A stretch of 64,000 bases of DNA from Pseudomonas viridiflava (GTDB lineage: Bacteria > Pseudomonadota > Gammaproteobacteria > Pseudomonadales > Pseudomonadaceae), in contig NZ_UUPU01000001.1 in the NCBI RefSeq assembly GCF_900591205.1, positions 372,001 through 436,000 on the forward strand, in the 5' to 3' direction. The notes beneath the pieces were generated by a model. It saw nothing but the letters and a program-made list of their open reading frames with translations. It was not told the origin of the DNA and made no database searches. A program made the translations under genes and the position numbers. Positions 18,056 through 27,622 of this stretch are shown here, piece by piece (positions within the stretch are counted from its first letter, which is position 1; every line of letters starts with the position of its first letter).

Positions 18056-19558
18056 TCAGCGCAGGTTCAGGCTGAACCCCACCCGCGTCAGCCATTCCGC
18101 TTCCTGGGCGAAGTCTGCCTGGGTCAGCTGGTTTTCATCCAGCCAGCCTTTGGGAAACACCACGTCCAGGCTGTCGCCGTTGGCGCGCAGGGTCACCTGG
18201 GGCATTTCCTGGGTGCCACGGATGTGGTGGAACAGGATCGCAAAACGCAGCAGCACGCACAGGCGAATCAGCTTGATGCCTTCGTCGCCAAATTCGGCGA
18301 ACTTGTCCCTGGGAATATTACGGCGATGGCCGCGCACCAGCAGGGCGAGCATTTGTTGGTCTTCGCGGGAGAAGCCGGCGAGGTCCGAGTGTTCGATCAA
18401 ATAGGCGCCGTGCTTGTGGTAGTGGTAGTGGGCGATATCCAGGCCCACTTCATGCACCTTGGCCGCCCAGCCCAGCAGTTCGCGCCATACGCCGTCTTCC
18501 AGGTCCCAGTCATCGGCGACCTGGTCGAAGGCGTGCAGGGCTTTGCGCTCCACACGTGCCGCCTGTTCCAGGTCTACGTGGTAGCGCTCCATCAGCGACG
18601 TGAGCGTGCGCTCACGTACGTCTTCGTGGTGATGGCGACCCAGCAGGTCATACAGCACACCTTCGCGCAGGGCGCCGTCGCAATGGTCCATGCGTTGCAG
18701 TTCGAGGGCGTCGAAGATCGCCTCGAGAATCGCCAGGCCGGCCGGGAAGATGGCGCGGCGGTCGGGCTTGATGCCGTCGAAGTCGATTTTCTCGACATCG
18801 CCCAGCTTGAACAGCTTGCGCTTGAGCCACGCCAACCCTTCGGCGTTGACCTCTCCGGTGCCATGGCCGCCGGCCTTCAGGGCCAGGCCGATGGCGCGGA
18901 TGGTGCCCGATGAGCCGATGGCTTCATCCCAGGTCAGGCGATGCAGGGCGTGCTCGATGCTCATGATCTCCAGCCGCGCCGCCGTGTAAGCCTGGGCGTA
19001 GCGAGCCGGGGTGATCTTGCCGTCCTTGAAATAACGTTGGGTGAAGCTGACGCAGCCCATTTGCAGGCTTTCGCGCAACAATGGCTCGAATCTTTGGCCG
19101 ATGATGAATTCGGTACTGCCCCCGCCAATGTCCGCCACCAGGCGCTTGCCGGGGGTATCGGCCAAGGTGTGGGACACCCCCAGGTAAATCAGGCGTGCTT
19201 CTTCACGGCCGGAGATGACTTCTACCGGGTGCCCGAGAATTTCCTCGGCGCGGCGGATGAATTCGCCACGGTTGCGGGCTTCACGCAGGGCGTTGGTGCC
19301 GACAATTCGCACGGCGCCCAGGGGCATGCCGTTGATCAGTTGGGCAAAGCGCTTGAGGCAATCGAGCCCGCGCTGCATGGATTCTTCATTGAGCTGGCGC
19401 TCGTCGTCGATCCCGGCAGCCAGTTGCACTTTTTCGCCGAGCCGTTCGAGGATGCGGATTTCGCCGTTCTGGGCCTTGGCCACGACCATGTGAAAGCTGT
19501 TGGAGCCCAGGTCGATGGCGGCGATCAGGGACAGATTCTTGGCTTGGGATTGCGGCAT
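18056..19558 (-). CDS. ppx: Exopolyphosphatase
   Basis: Encodes 500 aa. It removes terminal phosphates from polyphosphate and, in the Ppx/GppA family, may act on pppGpp. ASKHA-fold phosphate loops are clear: [16 protein letters not shown] near residue 15, [15 protein letters not shown] near 140 and [10 protein letters not shown] near 220. The C-terminal HD-like domain (about 310-500) includes [23 protein letters not shown] 19558 fits the family N-terminus. As recalled, P. aeruginosa has trxA next to ppx; here 8.9 kb of extra sequence separates them. Confidence 0.96.
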   Translation of the reverse strand: MPQSQAKNLSLIAAIDLGSNSFHMVVAKAQNGEIRILERLGEKVQLAAGIDDERQLNEESMQRGLDCLKRFAQLINGMPLGAVRIVGTNALREARNRGEFIRRAEEILGHPVEVISGREEARLIYLGVSHTLADTPGKRLVADIGGGSTEFIIGQRFEPLLRESLQMGCVSFTQRYFKDGKITPARYAQAYTAARLEIMSIEHALHRLTWDEAIGSSGTIRAIGLALKAGGHGTGEVNAEGLAWLKRKLFKLGDVEKIDFDGIKPDRRAIFPAGLAILEAIFDALELQRMDHCDGALREGVLYDLLGRHHHEDVRERTLTSLMERYHVDLEQAARVERKALHAFDQVADDWDLEDGVWRELLGWAAKVHEVGLDIAHYHYHKHGAYLIEHSDLAGFSREDQQMLALLVRGHRRNIPRDKFAEFGDEGIKLIRLCVLLRFAILFHHIRGTQEMPQVTLRANGDSLDVVFPKGWLDENQLTQADFAQEAEWLTRVGFSLNLR

Positions 19559-20037
19559 GGTTTGGGGGTCTCGGTCGATAACCCGACCATCGTGCCACGA
19601 TCGACCGCTGACGCCAACGCGTAGTGCTTCAGTAATTTCCCGGAGACTGTCTGTGGGGAATTCTTGTGGGAAATGTAGGGCTGTTTTGTAAGGTCTAGTG
19701 AATAGGCTCTCAATGCTGTAGGGCTTTGTAACTATAGTCTGTAGTAATAAGGCTCAGATATTTTCCTACAGTAATCGAGTAAATATCTGCTCAGTATTTT
19801 GTTCGGGACTACATTGCCTTGGAGTTATAGCGACAGTTTATTTTAACGACTCCCACAATTAATTGTGTTTTGTCTGATTCTTTAAAGGCTTGCCAAAGCG
19901 ACAGACTGTCATCCGGCAATTCTGCCTGGGTGTTATTTATTTATTGTTATGTATGTCCCGGAAGATAAAGAGCAGGGCGACGGAATCGCCAAGGCACGAA
20001 TAAAAACGCCTGATAACTTTTTAGTGACAGGAAAAGT
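19559..20037. other. AT-rich non-coding region upstream of the fimbrial cluster
   Basis: This 480-bp gap is clearly AT-richer than its surroundings, especially 19680-19960. It contains two related short segments (tgtagggctgttttgtaagg and tgtagggctttgtaac) at about 19675 and 19721. No gene is convincing. It probably carries promoters for ppx and for the fimbrial subunit and marks the left edge of the accessory block. Confidence 0.6.
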
Positions 20038-20685
20038 ATGAAAAAAATTGTTGGCTTGACCCTCGGTATCGCGTGCCTGGCTGCGGCCTTGAGTGCCCAA
20101 GCAACCACCAGCGCCCAACTGCTCGTCAGGGGCACCATTACTCCGGCCGCCTGTAACCTCAGCCTGGCTGGCAGCGGCATTATCGACTACGGCACCATTC
20201 GCTCCGGCGAATTGTCCCAGACGGCGTTCAACCCTCGCGAAGAACGCACCACTAACCTGGCTGTCAATTGCGGCACTTCGCACACCCGATTCGGCCTTAC
20301 CTTTACCGATCTGCAAGCGGGCAGCAAGGTAACCGGCATCCTGGGTGCAGGTTTTACCGAAGCACAGAATTTCGGGTTGGGCCTGGTGGGAGCCCGGCGC
20401 ACCGGTGGTTACTCGGTTACCCTCAGGGACCTGCGGGCTTCCGGTGTAGCGCTGAACCCCATCGTACGTATTGGCACCGGTGCCTGGCAGTCCAGCGATG
20501 GCCGAGTTGCTCAGACGCCAAGCCAGTATTCGTGGCGTAACGGCGTGACCATTACTCCAGCGGCTATTAACCAGCTGACGGGCACACTCGTGGTGAGGGC
20601 GGTTATCAACAGGGCTGCAGACTTGGACCTGACCCGCGATGTTGCGCTTGATGGGCGCGCCACGCTTGTATTGAGTTACATCTAA
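20038..20685 (+). CDS. DUF1120-type fimbrial subunit-like protein
   Basis: Encodes 215 aa. It has a signal peptide (MKKIVGLTLGIACLAAALSAQA). Mature sequence includes GTITPAACNLSLAG and a second Cys in LAVNCGT, a likely disulfide as in chaperone-usher pilins, and ends in an alternating hydrophobic strand (GRATLVLSYI) suited to donor-strand binding by a chaperone. I read it as a DUF1120-type secreted subunit. AGGAAAAGT precedes ATG 20038. A stem-loop terminator follows before the chaperone gene, so this subunit is probably expressed more than the downstream genes. The family name is from memory; the fimbrial role is inferred from neighbours. Confidence 0.72.
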   Translation: MKKIVGLTLGIACLAAALSAQATTSAQLLVRGTITPAACNLSLAGSGIIDYGTIRSGELSQTAFNPREERTTNLAVNCGTSHTRFGLTFTDLQAGSKVTGILGAGFTEAQNFGLGLVGARRTGGYSVTLRDLRASGVALNPIVRIGTGAWQSSDGRVAQTPSQYSWRNGVTITPAAINQLTGTLVVRAVINRAADLDLTRDVALDGRATLVLSYI

Positions 20686-20695
20686 ACAACTGAAA

Positions 20696-20737
20696 ACAAC
20701 CGATCAGAAAATTAACTCTTTCTGATCGGTTGTTTTT
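20696..20737 (+). terminator. Intrinsic terminator/attenuator after the first fimbrial subunit
   Basis: AACAACCGATCAGAAA pairs with TTTCTGATCGGTTGTT across the loop attaactc, followed by a T run. The stem is long and nearly perfect. Partial read-through would set the ratio of subunit to chaperone/usher. Confidence 0.8.
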
Positions 20738-20790
20738 CTGTGGGCGCTTGACTGCCAATAGTCAACTTCATCGGTGGCGGGGAATATTGA

Positions 20791-21507
20791 GTGCGTGGGT
20801 TTTCAATAATAAGTCGTACGTTGTTATGCAGTGCAAGTGCCTGCCTCTTTTTTACCGCGATGGCCGCAGCAGATGGCATGCAACCGGAAACTACAGTGGT
20901 GGTGCTCTATGAAGAAGAGGGTGAAGCCACAATAAACATCAAGAATACCGATGCGGGCCCGGCGCTGTTGCATTCGGTTGTGGAAAACCTGCCCGAAGAC
21001 CTGGAGCCGCTACTGATTGTCACACCGCCCATCTCGCGTGTAGAGGCGGGCGACACGCAACTGGTGCGTTTCATCAGCACCTTGAAGGAGCCGCTCAAAA
21101 CGCAACGGCTCAAACGCGTGTCCTTTGAAGGTATTCCCCAGGCGCGTGATGCAAGCGGTGCGACCATCGGCATCACGCTACGACAGAATTTGCCGCTGAT
21201 CCTGCATCCCCAGGGCCTGGCCCGGCACGACCGCCCGTGGGAGTTGTTGAAGTGGAAGCGGGCGGGGCAGCGTCTTACGGTCCATAACGACAGTGCCTAC
21301 GTGGTGCGTCTGGCGCCAGAAGTGCAGTTGCGGCCGCAAGGTCTGCTGGCGATGTTACCGCGTACCTACATCCTGCCCGGTGAAGTGCTGACGGTGAAGG
21401 TCGACCCGCCGTGGGGCGATGTTGCCGAGGTCGAGATTGCACCGGCCACGGTCTATGGGTTTTCGGTAGAGAGCTACCGTGCGCCAATCAGTACCGATGA
21501 GGGTTGA
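20791..21507 (+). CDS. PapD-like periplasmic fimbrial chaperone
   Basis: Encodes 238 aa. After a signal peptide ending near TAMAAADG it shows the two immunoglobulin-like domains of pilus chaperones. In domain 1 come TTVVVLYEEEGEATINIKN, PPISRVEAGDTQLVRFI and the strand GITLRQNLPLILHP, which carries basic/hydrophobic residues that bind subunits. Domain 2 follows (LTVHNDSAYVVRLAPEVQL, RTYILPGEVLTVKVDPPW). The start is GTG 20791 with GGGGA upstream; no ATG occurs before the signal peptide. The stop overlaps the region of the usher start. It should fold the two DUF1120-like subunits in this cluster. Confidence 0.85.
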   Translation: MRGFSIISRTLLCSASACLFFTAMAAADGMQPETTVVVLYEEEGEATINIKNTDAGPALLHSVVENLPEDLEPLLIVTPPISRVEAGDTQLVRFISTLKEPLKTQRLKRVSFEGIPQARDASGATIGITLRQNLPLILHPQGLARHDRPWELLKWKRAGQRLTVHNDSAYVVRLAPEVQLRPQGLLAMLPRTYILPGEVLTVKVDPPWGDVAEVEIAPATVYGFSVESYRAPISTDEG

Positions 21508-21514
21508 TCGGCGC

Positions 21515-24021
21515 ATGGCAAACCCTTCGAGTGACCGCATTGCTGCGTCTTTCAGTCTTCGCAGACCCACGTTGCTTATCGGCTTCGCGACGCTCTGGGG
21601 GGTGCCTGGCCTTGCGTTTGCGCTGGAGCTTGGCGAGGGTTTCGACCTTGCAGCGCTGACGGCCCACGGCATTGACCCGAAGGTCTCCGACTACTTTCGT
21701 AGCGCAGCGCGCTTTCGCGAAGGCATGCAGGTGGTGGGGCTGCGGGTCAATGGCAACCCGCTCGGGCTGGTGGATGCACGCTTCGACCCGCAGGGCCGAT
21801 TGTGTTTCACCCCCGGGTTGCTGGAGAAGGCCGGGTTGGTCAAACCCGCTGGCGTCATTCGTGAAGGCACCACGCCGGACCAAGCCTGTCATGACTTTTT
21901 GGGTGCATTCCCTGCGGCGCAAGTGAAGCTGCATCCCGGCACGGACGAAGTGGCGCTGGTGGTGCCGACCCAATCCTTGCGTGAGCCCGAGTGGGCTGCC
22001 GGGAATTTTTCCAGGGGCGGGACGGCGGCGCTGTTCAACTACGACGTGCTGGGTTTCGACAGCCGCTCGCGCAGTGGGCCGAGTCGATTTGTGTCGGCCT
22101 ACACGGAAGCGGGCTTTAACCTTGAAGACTGGATTGTTCGCAGCCGCCAGTTCTATGTGTCCGACAACGGCAAGGCGCGCACCGAGCACCTGTACGCCTA
22201 CGCCCAGCGGGATCTTGCCGCGTTGCGTTCGACGTTCCAGGTCGGCCAGCTTTCCAGTAACAACCCGTTGTTTGGCGGGATCCAGTTGTCCGGTGTGCAG
22301 TTTTCCCCCGACGGCCAATCACGCGCACCGGCGAGCGGCAACAATGCGGTAGTCGAGGGCCTGGCCCAGAGCCAGTCGCGGATTGAAGTTCGCCAGTCCG
22401 GCGTATTGATCCACAGCACGCTGGTGCCCGAGGGGCCTTTTCGGCTGACGGGTTTGCCGTTGCTCAATGGCACCAGTGACCTTGAAGTCAGCGTGATTGA
22501 TGTACGTGGCGCCAGGCGCAGTTTTGTGGTGCCGGCAGCTTCCTTCGCGGGGGCTGTTCCGACGGCACCCGGTTACTATTTTTCGGTGGGCAGGTTGCGC
22601 GCAAGTGCGGGCGAAGACATCCCGTCATCGCCGGTTGCCATGGGTAGCGGCACTTGGGGCTGGGGCGCAATTCGTCGGCGGGCTTCGGTTTGTTGAGCAC
22701 CGAGGACTATTGGTCGGCCGGCGGCACCCTGAGCAGCGTGTTTTTCCAGCGGGTTTCCGTGAGCACGCGTCATAACCTGTCTCGGGAGATTAAAAACGCC
22801 GTGTCCGGGGCGCGCAGCAGCGTGTCGGTGAGCAGCCCGGTGTCCGCCACTGTCGACGTGAATTTCAGCGCGACCACCCAGACACAGGGTTATCGCGAGG
22901 TCATTGAGGCGGGACGGTCGCTCAGTGCCGATGTACTGGGTTCACGGTTCAAAAATCTGTACACCGCGGGCGTGAGCTGGGCTGATCCTTTGCTGGGGGT
23001 GTTTTCCACGGGCTATACGCGCAGTTCGCAATTTGACCGGCGAACGACGGAACATGTGTTTGCCTCATGGAACAAGTCATTCAGCCACGCCGACGTCGCG
23101 TTGATTGCGGATTCCCAGGTGGGCGGCACTCGCACGGGCCCTGGCGCCACCCCGACTGGCGGTCGGCGTGACAGGTCGGTGGACAATGAGCTGTCCGTGC
23201 GGCTGCAGGTCAGCGTGCCCCTGGGCGGTGATCGGCGGCTGAACAGCTACACCAGCCGCCGTGGGGATCAGTTCACCGCCGGTACGGCGCTCAGCGAACG
23301 GGTCAACGATTATGTGAACTACGAAGTCGGGTTCGAGCGCGACCTCAGGGCCCGCGAGCAATCCGTTCGCGCGCAGGTGGACCTGCTGCCACGTTATGCC
23401 CGGGTCGGCCTGGGGGTCAGTCGCGACCCGCTGGGCAACAGCTATAACGGGCAGTTGCAAGGTGGCGTAGTGGCTCATGGAGGCGGGCTGACCTTCTCGC
23501 CTTATACCGTGCAGGACACGTTCGGCATCGTATCGGTGGGGGATATCGGCTCTGCAAAGGTCGAGACCCCGCAAGGCCCGGTGTGGACCGACTTCACCGG
23601 GCAAGCCGTGATCGCAGGCTTACCGGCCTACACCAACAGCCGGGTCGAAGTGCAGACCAGATCCCTGCCCAGGCGCGTCGACCTGAAAAACGGCACCCAG
23701 GTGCTTGCCGCTGGCCGTGGGTCCTTCACTACCGTGGAGTTCGGTGTGGTGAAAGTGCGCCGTGTGTTGCTCACCGCCCATGATGAACAAGGGCGACCAT
23801 TGCCACAGGGCGCCGCGGTATTCGGCAAAAACGATCGCTTCCTGACCAGCGTGGTGGGTGACGGCATGATTTTCCTGAACGACGTCGATGAATCGCAAAG
23901 CTTGCGGGTTTCAATGCCGAACTCATCGACCTGCCAGTTGCGCATCAACCTCGAGCCCAAGGCTGACAATGACAAGTTTTATGAAACCACGTCGGCGGTG
24001 TGTCATGGCCGCCAAGCATAA
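21515..24021 (+). pseudogene. Outer-membrane fimbrial usher, split by a -1 frameshift
   Basis: Two frames together make a full usher of about 835 aa. The first (21515-22696) encodes the signal peptide, the N-terminal domain and the start of the barrel (YAQRDLAALRSTFQVGQLSS, GIQLSGVQFSPDGQSR), ending with GTWGWGAIRRRASVC and TGA. The second continues from 22654 as LGLGRNSSAGFGLLSTEDYW to the C-terminal domain (RVLLTAHDEQGRPLPQGAAVFGKND). Restoring one base, for example ACT TTG instead of ACTTG at 22652-22656, rejoins them. No slippery heptamer is present. The start could also be ATG 21497 or GTG 21479. Either a real loss-of-function mutation or a sequencing error; if real, the pilus cannot be secreted by this usher. 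Confidence 0.85.
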
Positions 24022-24556
24022 AATCCTGCCTCTGGCATTGCTCGGCATGCTGGCGGCGGCGCCTCAGGTACGGGCTGACAACTGCCGGTTGTCGCTGAGC
24101 CAGCCGCACATCGACTATGGCGCCATGCGCAGGGAGGTGCTGGTGCAAGACACCAAAATGACCCTCGGTACGCGCACGTTGACCTTGAGCGTTATCTGCG
24201 CCGAGCCCGCTGCAATGGCGCTGCGTTTTATCGGAGTTAGCGCCGATGCACAGGGGTTTCGCTTTGGTCGCCAGGGGCGTTTTCGCCTGAGCCTCAAACA
24301 CGCCCAGCTGGATGGTCGTGCGGTCAGCTGGGCGGCCGCGCAGTTGCCCGACGATTCCGCCAGCGGGCAGTTGCTGCCCGGCCAGACCCTGGTGGCGCGA
24401 GTCGCAGGGGGGCCGCTGACAGGCCGACGCCTGAGCGCCCAGGTCGATATAGACACCGAACTGCCCGCCGACGTGCTGGACGTACGCAGCGAGACGCATC
24501 TGGAGGGGCAGGGCAGTTTCGAACTGATCAGCCCGGCTGTTCCACCGAGCCGATGA
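24005..24556 (+). CDS. Second DUF1120-like fimbrial subunit/adhesin
   Basis: Encodes 183 aa. The signal peptide (KILPLALLGMLAAAPQVRA) is followed by DNCRLSLSQPHIDYGAMRRE, closely parallel to the first subunit's CNLSLAGSGIIDYGTIR, with the second Cys in LSVICAEPAAM. It ends in an alternating strand (EGQGSFELISPAV). It overlaps the usher's 3' end by 17 bp. Earlier in-frame starts at 23969 and 23981 add a basic N-terminus and are possible. Its 3' end runs 29 bp into the convergent ABC ATPase gene. Position after the usher fits a tip or minor subunit. Confidence 0.7.
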   Translation: MAAKHKILPLALLGMLAAAPQVRADNCRLSLSQPHIDYGAMRREVLVQDTKMTLGTRTLTLSVICAEPAAMALRFIGVSADAQGFRFGRQGRFRLSLKHAQLDGRAVSWAAAQLPDDSASGQLLPGQTLVARVAGGPLTGRRLSAQVDIDTELPADVLDVRSETHLEGQGSFELISPAVPPSR

Positions 24557-25265
24557 AGTTGGCGAACTCGGGCGTCCTGGGGTTGGCGAACAGCTCCTTG
24601 GGGTCGCCCACCTCATGCACTTTGCCCTGGTGCATGAACACCAGCTTGTCGCCGACCTCCCGGGCAAAGCGCATTTCGTGGGTCACCATGATCAGGGTCA
24701 TGCCGTCCTTGGCCAATTGACGCACCACGCTGAGCACTTCGTTGACCAGCTCCGGGTCCAGGGCCGAGGTGATTTCATCGCACAGCAGCACCTTGGGGGA
24801 CATGGCCAGGGCACGGGCAATGGCGACCCGTTGCTGTTGGCCGCCGGATAAACGATCGGGGAAGGCGTCGAACTTTTCGCCCAGCCCGACGCGCTCCAGC
24901 ATCTGTTTCGCCAACTGGGCCGCTTTGGCCTTGGGCACTTTTTGCACCACTTGCGGGGCGAGCATCACGTTTTCGCCCACCGTCAGGTGCGGGAACAGGT
25001 TGAACTGCTGGAACACCATGCCGACTTTCTGTCGCAGGCTGCGCAGGTCGGCGCGGGCGGCGTCGAGGTATTCGCCATCGACTTCAATCACGCCGTCGTT
25101 GATCGACTCCAGGCCATTGAGGGTCCGCAGCAAGGTGGATTTGCCCGAGCCGCTGCGGCCGACGATAGCCACCACCTGGCCTTCTTCCACCGTCAGGTCG
25201 ATGCCCTTGAGTACGTGGTGATCGCCGTAATACTTATGCAGGGCGGAAATTCTAAGCAGAGGCAT
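24528..25265 (-). CDS. Polar amino-acid ABC transporter, ATP-binding protein
   Basis: Encodes 245 aa, the size of GlnQ/HisP. Walker A VGRSGSGKST lies near residue 35-44, the signature LSGGQQQRVAIARAL near 140, Walker B VLLCDEITSALDP near 160 and the switch His in MVTHEMRFAREV near 200. It energises uptake by the two permeases encoded just upstream. AAGGAG sits six bases before ATG 25265. It is the last gene of the four-gene minus-strand operon and overlaps the preceding permease by 14 bp. The substrate is not determined by sequence. Confidence 0.94.
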   Translation of the reverse strand: MPLLRISALHKYYGDHHVLKGIDLTVEEGQVVAIVGRSGSGKSTLLRTLNGLESINDGVIEVDGEYLDAARADLRSLRQKVGMVFQQFNLFPHLTVGENVMLAPQVVQKVPKAKAAQLAKQMLERVGLGEKFDAFPDRLSGGQQQRVAIARALAMSPKVLLCDEITSALDPELVNEVLSVVRQLAKDGMTLIMVTHEMRFAREVGDKLVFMHQGKVHEVGDPKELFANPRTPEFANFIGSVEQPG

Positions 25266-25902
25266 GCAGTCTCCTTTCCAGGTAGCGCGCACTGAGGGAC
25301 AAGGGGTAGCAGAGCAGGAAATAACCGAGGGCCACCAGGCCATAGACCATAAAGGGTTCGAAGGTGGCATTGGCGAGCATGCCGCCGGTCTTGGTCAGTT
25401 CGGTGAAGCCGATAATCGAGGTCACGGCGGTGCCTTTGACCACCTGCACCGAGAAACCCACGGTGGGCGCCACGGCAATCCGCAGGGCCTGGGGCAGGAT
25501 CACGTAGCGCAGTTGCTCAAGCGGGTTGAGCGCCAGGCTGGCCGAGGCTTCCCATTGCCCGTGGGCGATGGAATCGACGCAGCCGCGCCAGATCTCGGCC
25601 AGGTAGGCGCTGGTAAACAGGGTCAGCGCTATGGCCGCCGCCAGCCAGGGCGAGATATCCACCCCCAGCAGGGCGATGCCGAAAAACACCAGGAACAGTT
25701 GCATCAACAGCGGCGTGCCCTGGAACAGTTCGATATAGGTGCGGGCGACATTGCGTGCGAATGCCTTGCGGCTGATGCGCATCGTCATCACCAGCAAGCC
25801 GATCAGGCCACCGCCGACGAACGCCACCAACGACAGCAACAGCGTCCATTGCAGGCCAGTGAGCAGGTTGCGCACGATGTCCCAGAACGAAAAATCACTC
25901 AT
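25252..25902 (-). CDS. Polar amino-acid ABC transporter permease (second)
   Basis: Encodes 216 aa with about five membrane segments of the HisMQ type. The EAA loop that contacts the ATPase reads EASASLALNPLEQLRYVILPQA near residue 135. The conserved FQGTPLLMQLFLVFFG is near 60. I start at ATG 25902 (AGGAA upstream); the frame is open far upstream but that region is antisense to the sister permease. Start and stop overlap the first permease by four bases, indicating coupling and a heterodimeric channel. Confidence 0.93.
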   Translation of the reverse strand: MSDFSFWDIVRNLLTGLQWTLLLSLVAFVGGGLIGLLVMTMRISRKAFARNVARTYIELFQGTPLLMQLFLVFFGIALLGVDISPWLAAAIALTLFTSAYLAEIWRGCVDSIAHGQWEASASLALNPLEQLRYVILPQALRIAVAPTVGFSVQVVKGTAVTSIIGFTELTKTGGMLANATFEPFMVYGLVALGYFLLCYPLSLSARYLERRLHASA

Positions 25903-26567
25903 CGGCTGTTCCTCATCACAAACCGGCGGCCAATCCAGTTGAGCAACTGGCGAATCATCAACGCCATGCACAAGTACACCAGGGTGGTGAGTGCGTAGGT
26001 TTCGAATGCACGGAAATTGCGCGACTGGATAAAGTTGGCGGCGAAGCTCAGCTCTTCGGTGGCGATCTGCGAGCACACCGCCGAGCCGAGCATCACGATG
26101 ATGATCTGGCTGCTCAGGGCCGGCCAGACCTTGCCCAGCGCCGGCAGCAGCACCACGTGACGAAACGCCTCGAAACGCGTCATCGCCAGTGCGGCTGCGG
26201 CTTCCAGCTGCCCACGAGGGATCGCCTGGATGCCGGCGCGGATGATCTCGGTGGAGTAGGCCCCCAGGTTGATCACCATCGCCAGCACGGCGGCTTGCCA
26301 CTCGGTGATTTTCAGCCCCAGGGACGGCAGGCCGAAGAAAATGAAGAACAGCTGCACCAGGAACGGCGTGTTGCGGATCAACTCGACATACACCCCGAAG
26401 CACCACGCAAACGGCTGGATCTTCCACGCCCGTACCACGGCGCCGACAATGCCCAGGGCAACCCCCAGGATTGCGCCGATAGCTGTCAGCTCAAGGGTGA
26501 ACAACGCGCCGCGCAACAGCAGGTCGGTATTGGCCAGCACCGGTACAAAGTCGAATTGATAGGCCAT
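25899..26567 (-). CDS. Polar amino-acid ABC transporter permease (first)
   Basis: Encodes 222 aa with about five membrane segments. The HisMQ signature is clear: YVELIRNTPFLVQLFFIFFG near residue 65 and the EAA loop EAAAALAMTRFEAFRHVVLLPA near 122-143. ATG 26567 has GGAG eight bases upstream. It follows the substrate-binding protein gene by 14 bp and overlaps the second permease by four. The pair would form the transmembrane channel for the solute delivered by the binding protein. Confidence 0.93.
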   Translation of the reverse strand: MAYQFDFVPVLANTDLLLRGALFTLELTAIGAILGVALGIVGAVVRAWKIQPFAWCFGVYVELIRNTPFLVQLFFIFFGLPSLGLKITEWQAAVLAMVINLGAYSTEIIRAGIQAIPRGQLEAAAALAMTRFEAFRHVVLLPALGKVWPALSSQIIIVMLGSAVCSQIATEELSFAANFIQSRNFRAFETYALTTLVYLCMALMIRQLLNWIGRRFVMRNSR

Positions 26568-26581
26568 CAATCAGCTCCGCT

Positions 26582-27367
26582 TCAGAGGTCGGCAGGCAGT
26601 GGTTCTTTGAGCCACTGCATCGCGTTCTTTTCCAGGCTGCCGTCAGCCTTGGCTGCGATCAGGATCTGGTTGACCTTCTCCAGCAACGCCGGCTCGTTCT
26701 TGTTCACGCCCACATACACCGGCGAATCCTTGAGTTTCACTTTCAGGGCCGGTACGCGTTTCGGGTTGCGCTCGCTGATCGCGACCATCACCACGTTGCC
26801 GCTGGCAATCAGGTCGACTTGGCCGGCCAGGTAAGCGGCGATGGTCGAGTTGTTGTCTTCAAAGCGCTTGATCGTGGCTTCCTTGGGCGCCACGGCGGTC
26901 AGCTCGATGTCTTCGATGGCGCCACGGGTCACGCTGATGGTTTTACCCTTGAGGTCGTCAGTGGTGCTGATGGCCGCGTCAGGCGGGCCGAACACGGCCA
27001 GGTAGAACGGCGCGTAGGCTTTGGAGAAGTCGATGACCTTTTCGCGTTCGGGGTTCTTGCCCAGGCTGGAAATCACCAGGTCGACTTTGCCGGTGGTGAG
27101 GAACGGAATACGGTTGGTGCTGTTGACCGGGGTCAGCTCCAGCTTGACCTTGAGCTGGTCGGCCAGCAGTTTGGCGGTGTCGATGTCCAGGCCGCGTGGC
27201 TTCATGTCGGGGCCGACCGAGCCGAACGGCGGGAAGTCTTGCGGCACGGCGACCTTGAGGGTGCCACGGGCGACGATATCGTCCAGACCGTTGGCCTGGG
27301 CGGGTGCCTGGCTCAGCATCAGGCTGGCAAACAGGGCAGTGAGCAGGGCGCTGTAGCGCTTGGTCAT
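26582..27367 (-). CDS. Family 3 amino-acid-binding periplasmic protein
   Basis: Encodes 261 aa. The signal peptide ends at PAQA/NG. The family 3 fold is marked by DDIVARGTLKVAVPQDFPPF, GLDIDTAKLLADQLKVKLE and the hinge region TTDDLKGKTISVTRGAIEDI. It captures a polar amino acid or similar solute for the permeases downstream. GGAGAG precedes ATG 27367. First gene of the operon, with a 255-bp divergent promoter region shared with the GntR regulator. Ligand contact residues do not allow me to name the amino acid. Confidence 0.92.
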   Translation of the reverse strand: MTKRYSALLTALFASLMLSQAPAQANGLDDIVARGTLKVAVPQDFPPFGSVGPDMKPRGLDIDTAKLLADQLKVKLELTPVNSTNRIPFLTTGKVDLVISSLGKNPEREKVIDFSKAYAPFYLAVFGPPDAAISTTDDLKGKTISVTRGAIEDIELTAVAPKEATIKRFEDNNSTIAAYLAGQVDLIASGNVVMVAISERNPKRVPALKVKLKDSPVYVGVNKNEPALLEKVNQILIAAKADGSLEKNAMQWLKEPLPADL

Positions 27368-27622
27368 GGCAACTCTCCGAGAAGGGCGAAGGAATTTTCT
27401 GAGTTTGCTCAGTGCACAGCCCATGCCAGCATCGCCAGGAACGTCTGCAACGCCGGGATTTGTTGAGGTGCAGTGGTCTTACTGGTCTGAACAGTGTCTG
27501 GGCTTTTCGCACCCTTTTCGGGCGTCGGTAAAACCCGGCGAGCCCCTTTGGGGCGTGGCTTGCCGCCGGCTGCGAATAGCTTTACAACTAGCCGCACAGT
27601 TGACTGGAACCTTGAGTTTTTT

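Noticed and set aside
22640..22700. Programmed -1 frameshift in the usher
   Set aside because: No X XXY YYZ slippery heptamer is present at the frame junction, and ushers are not known to use recoding.
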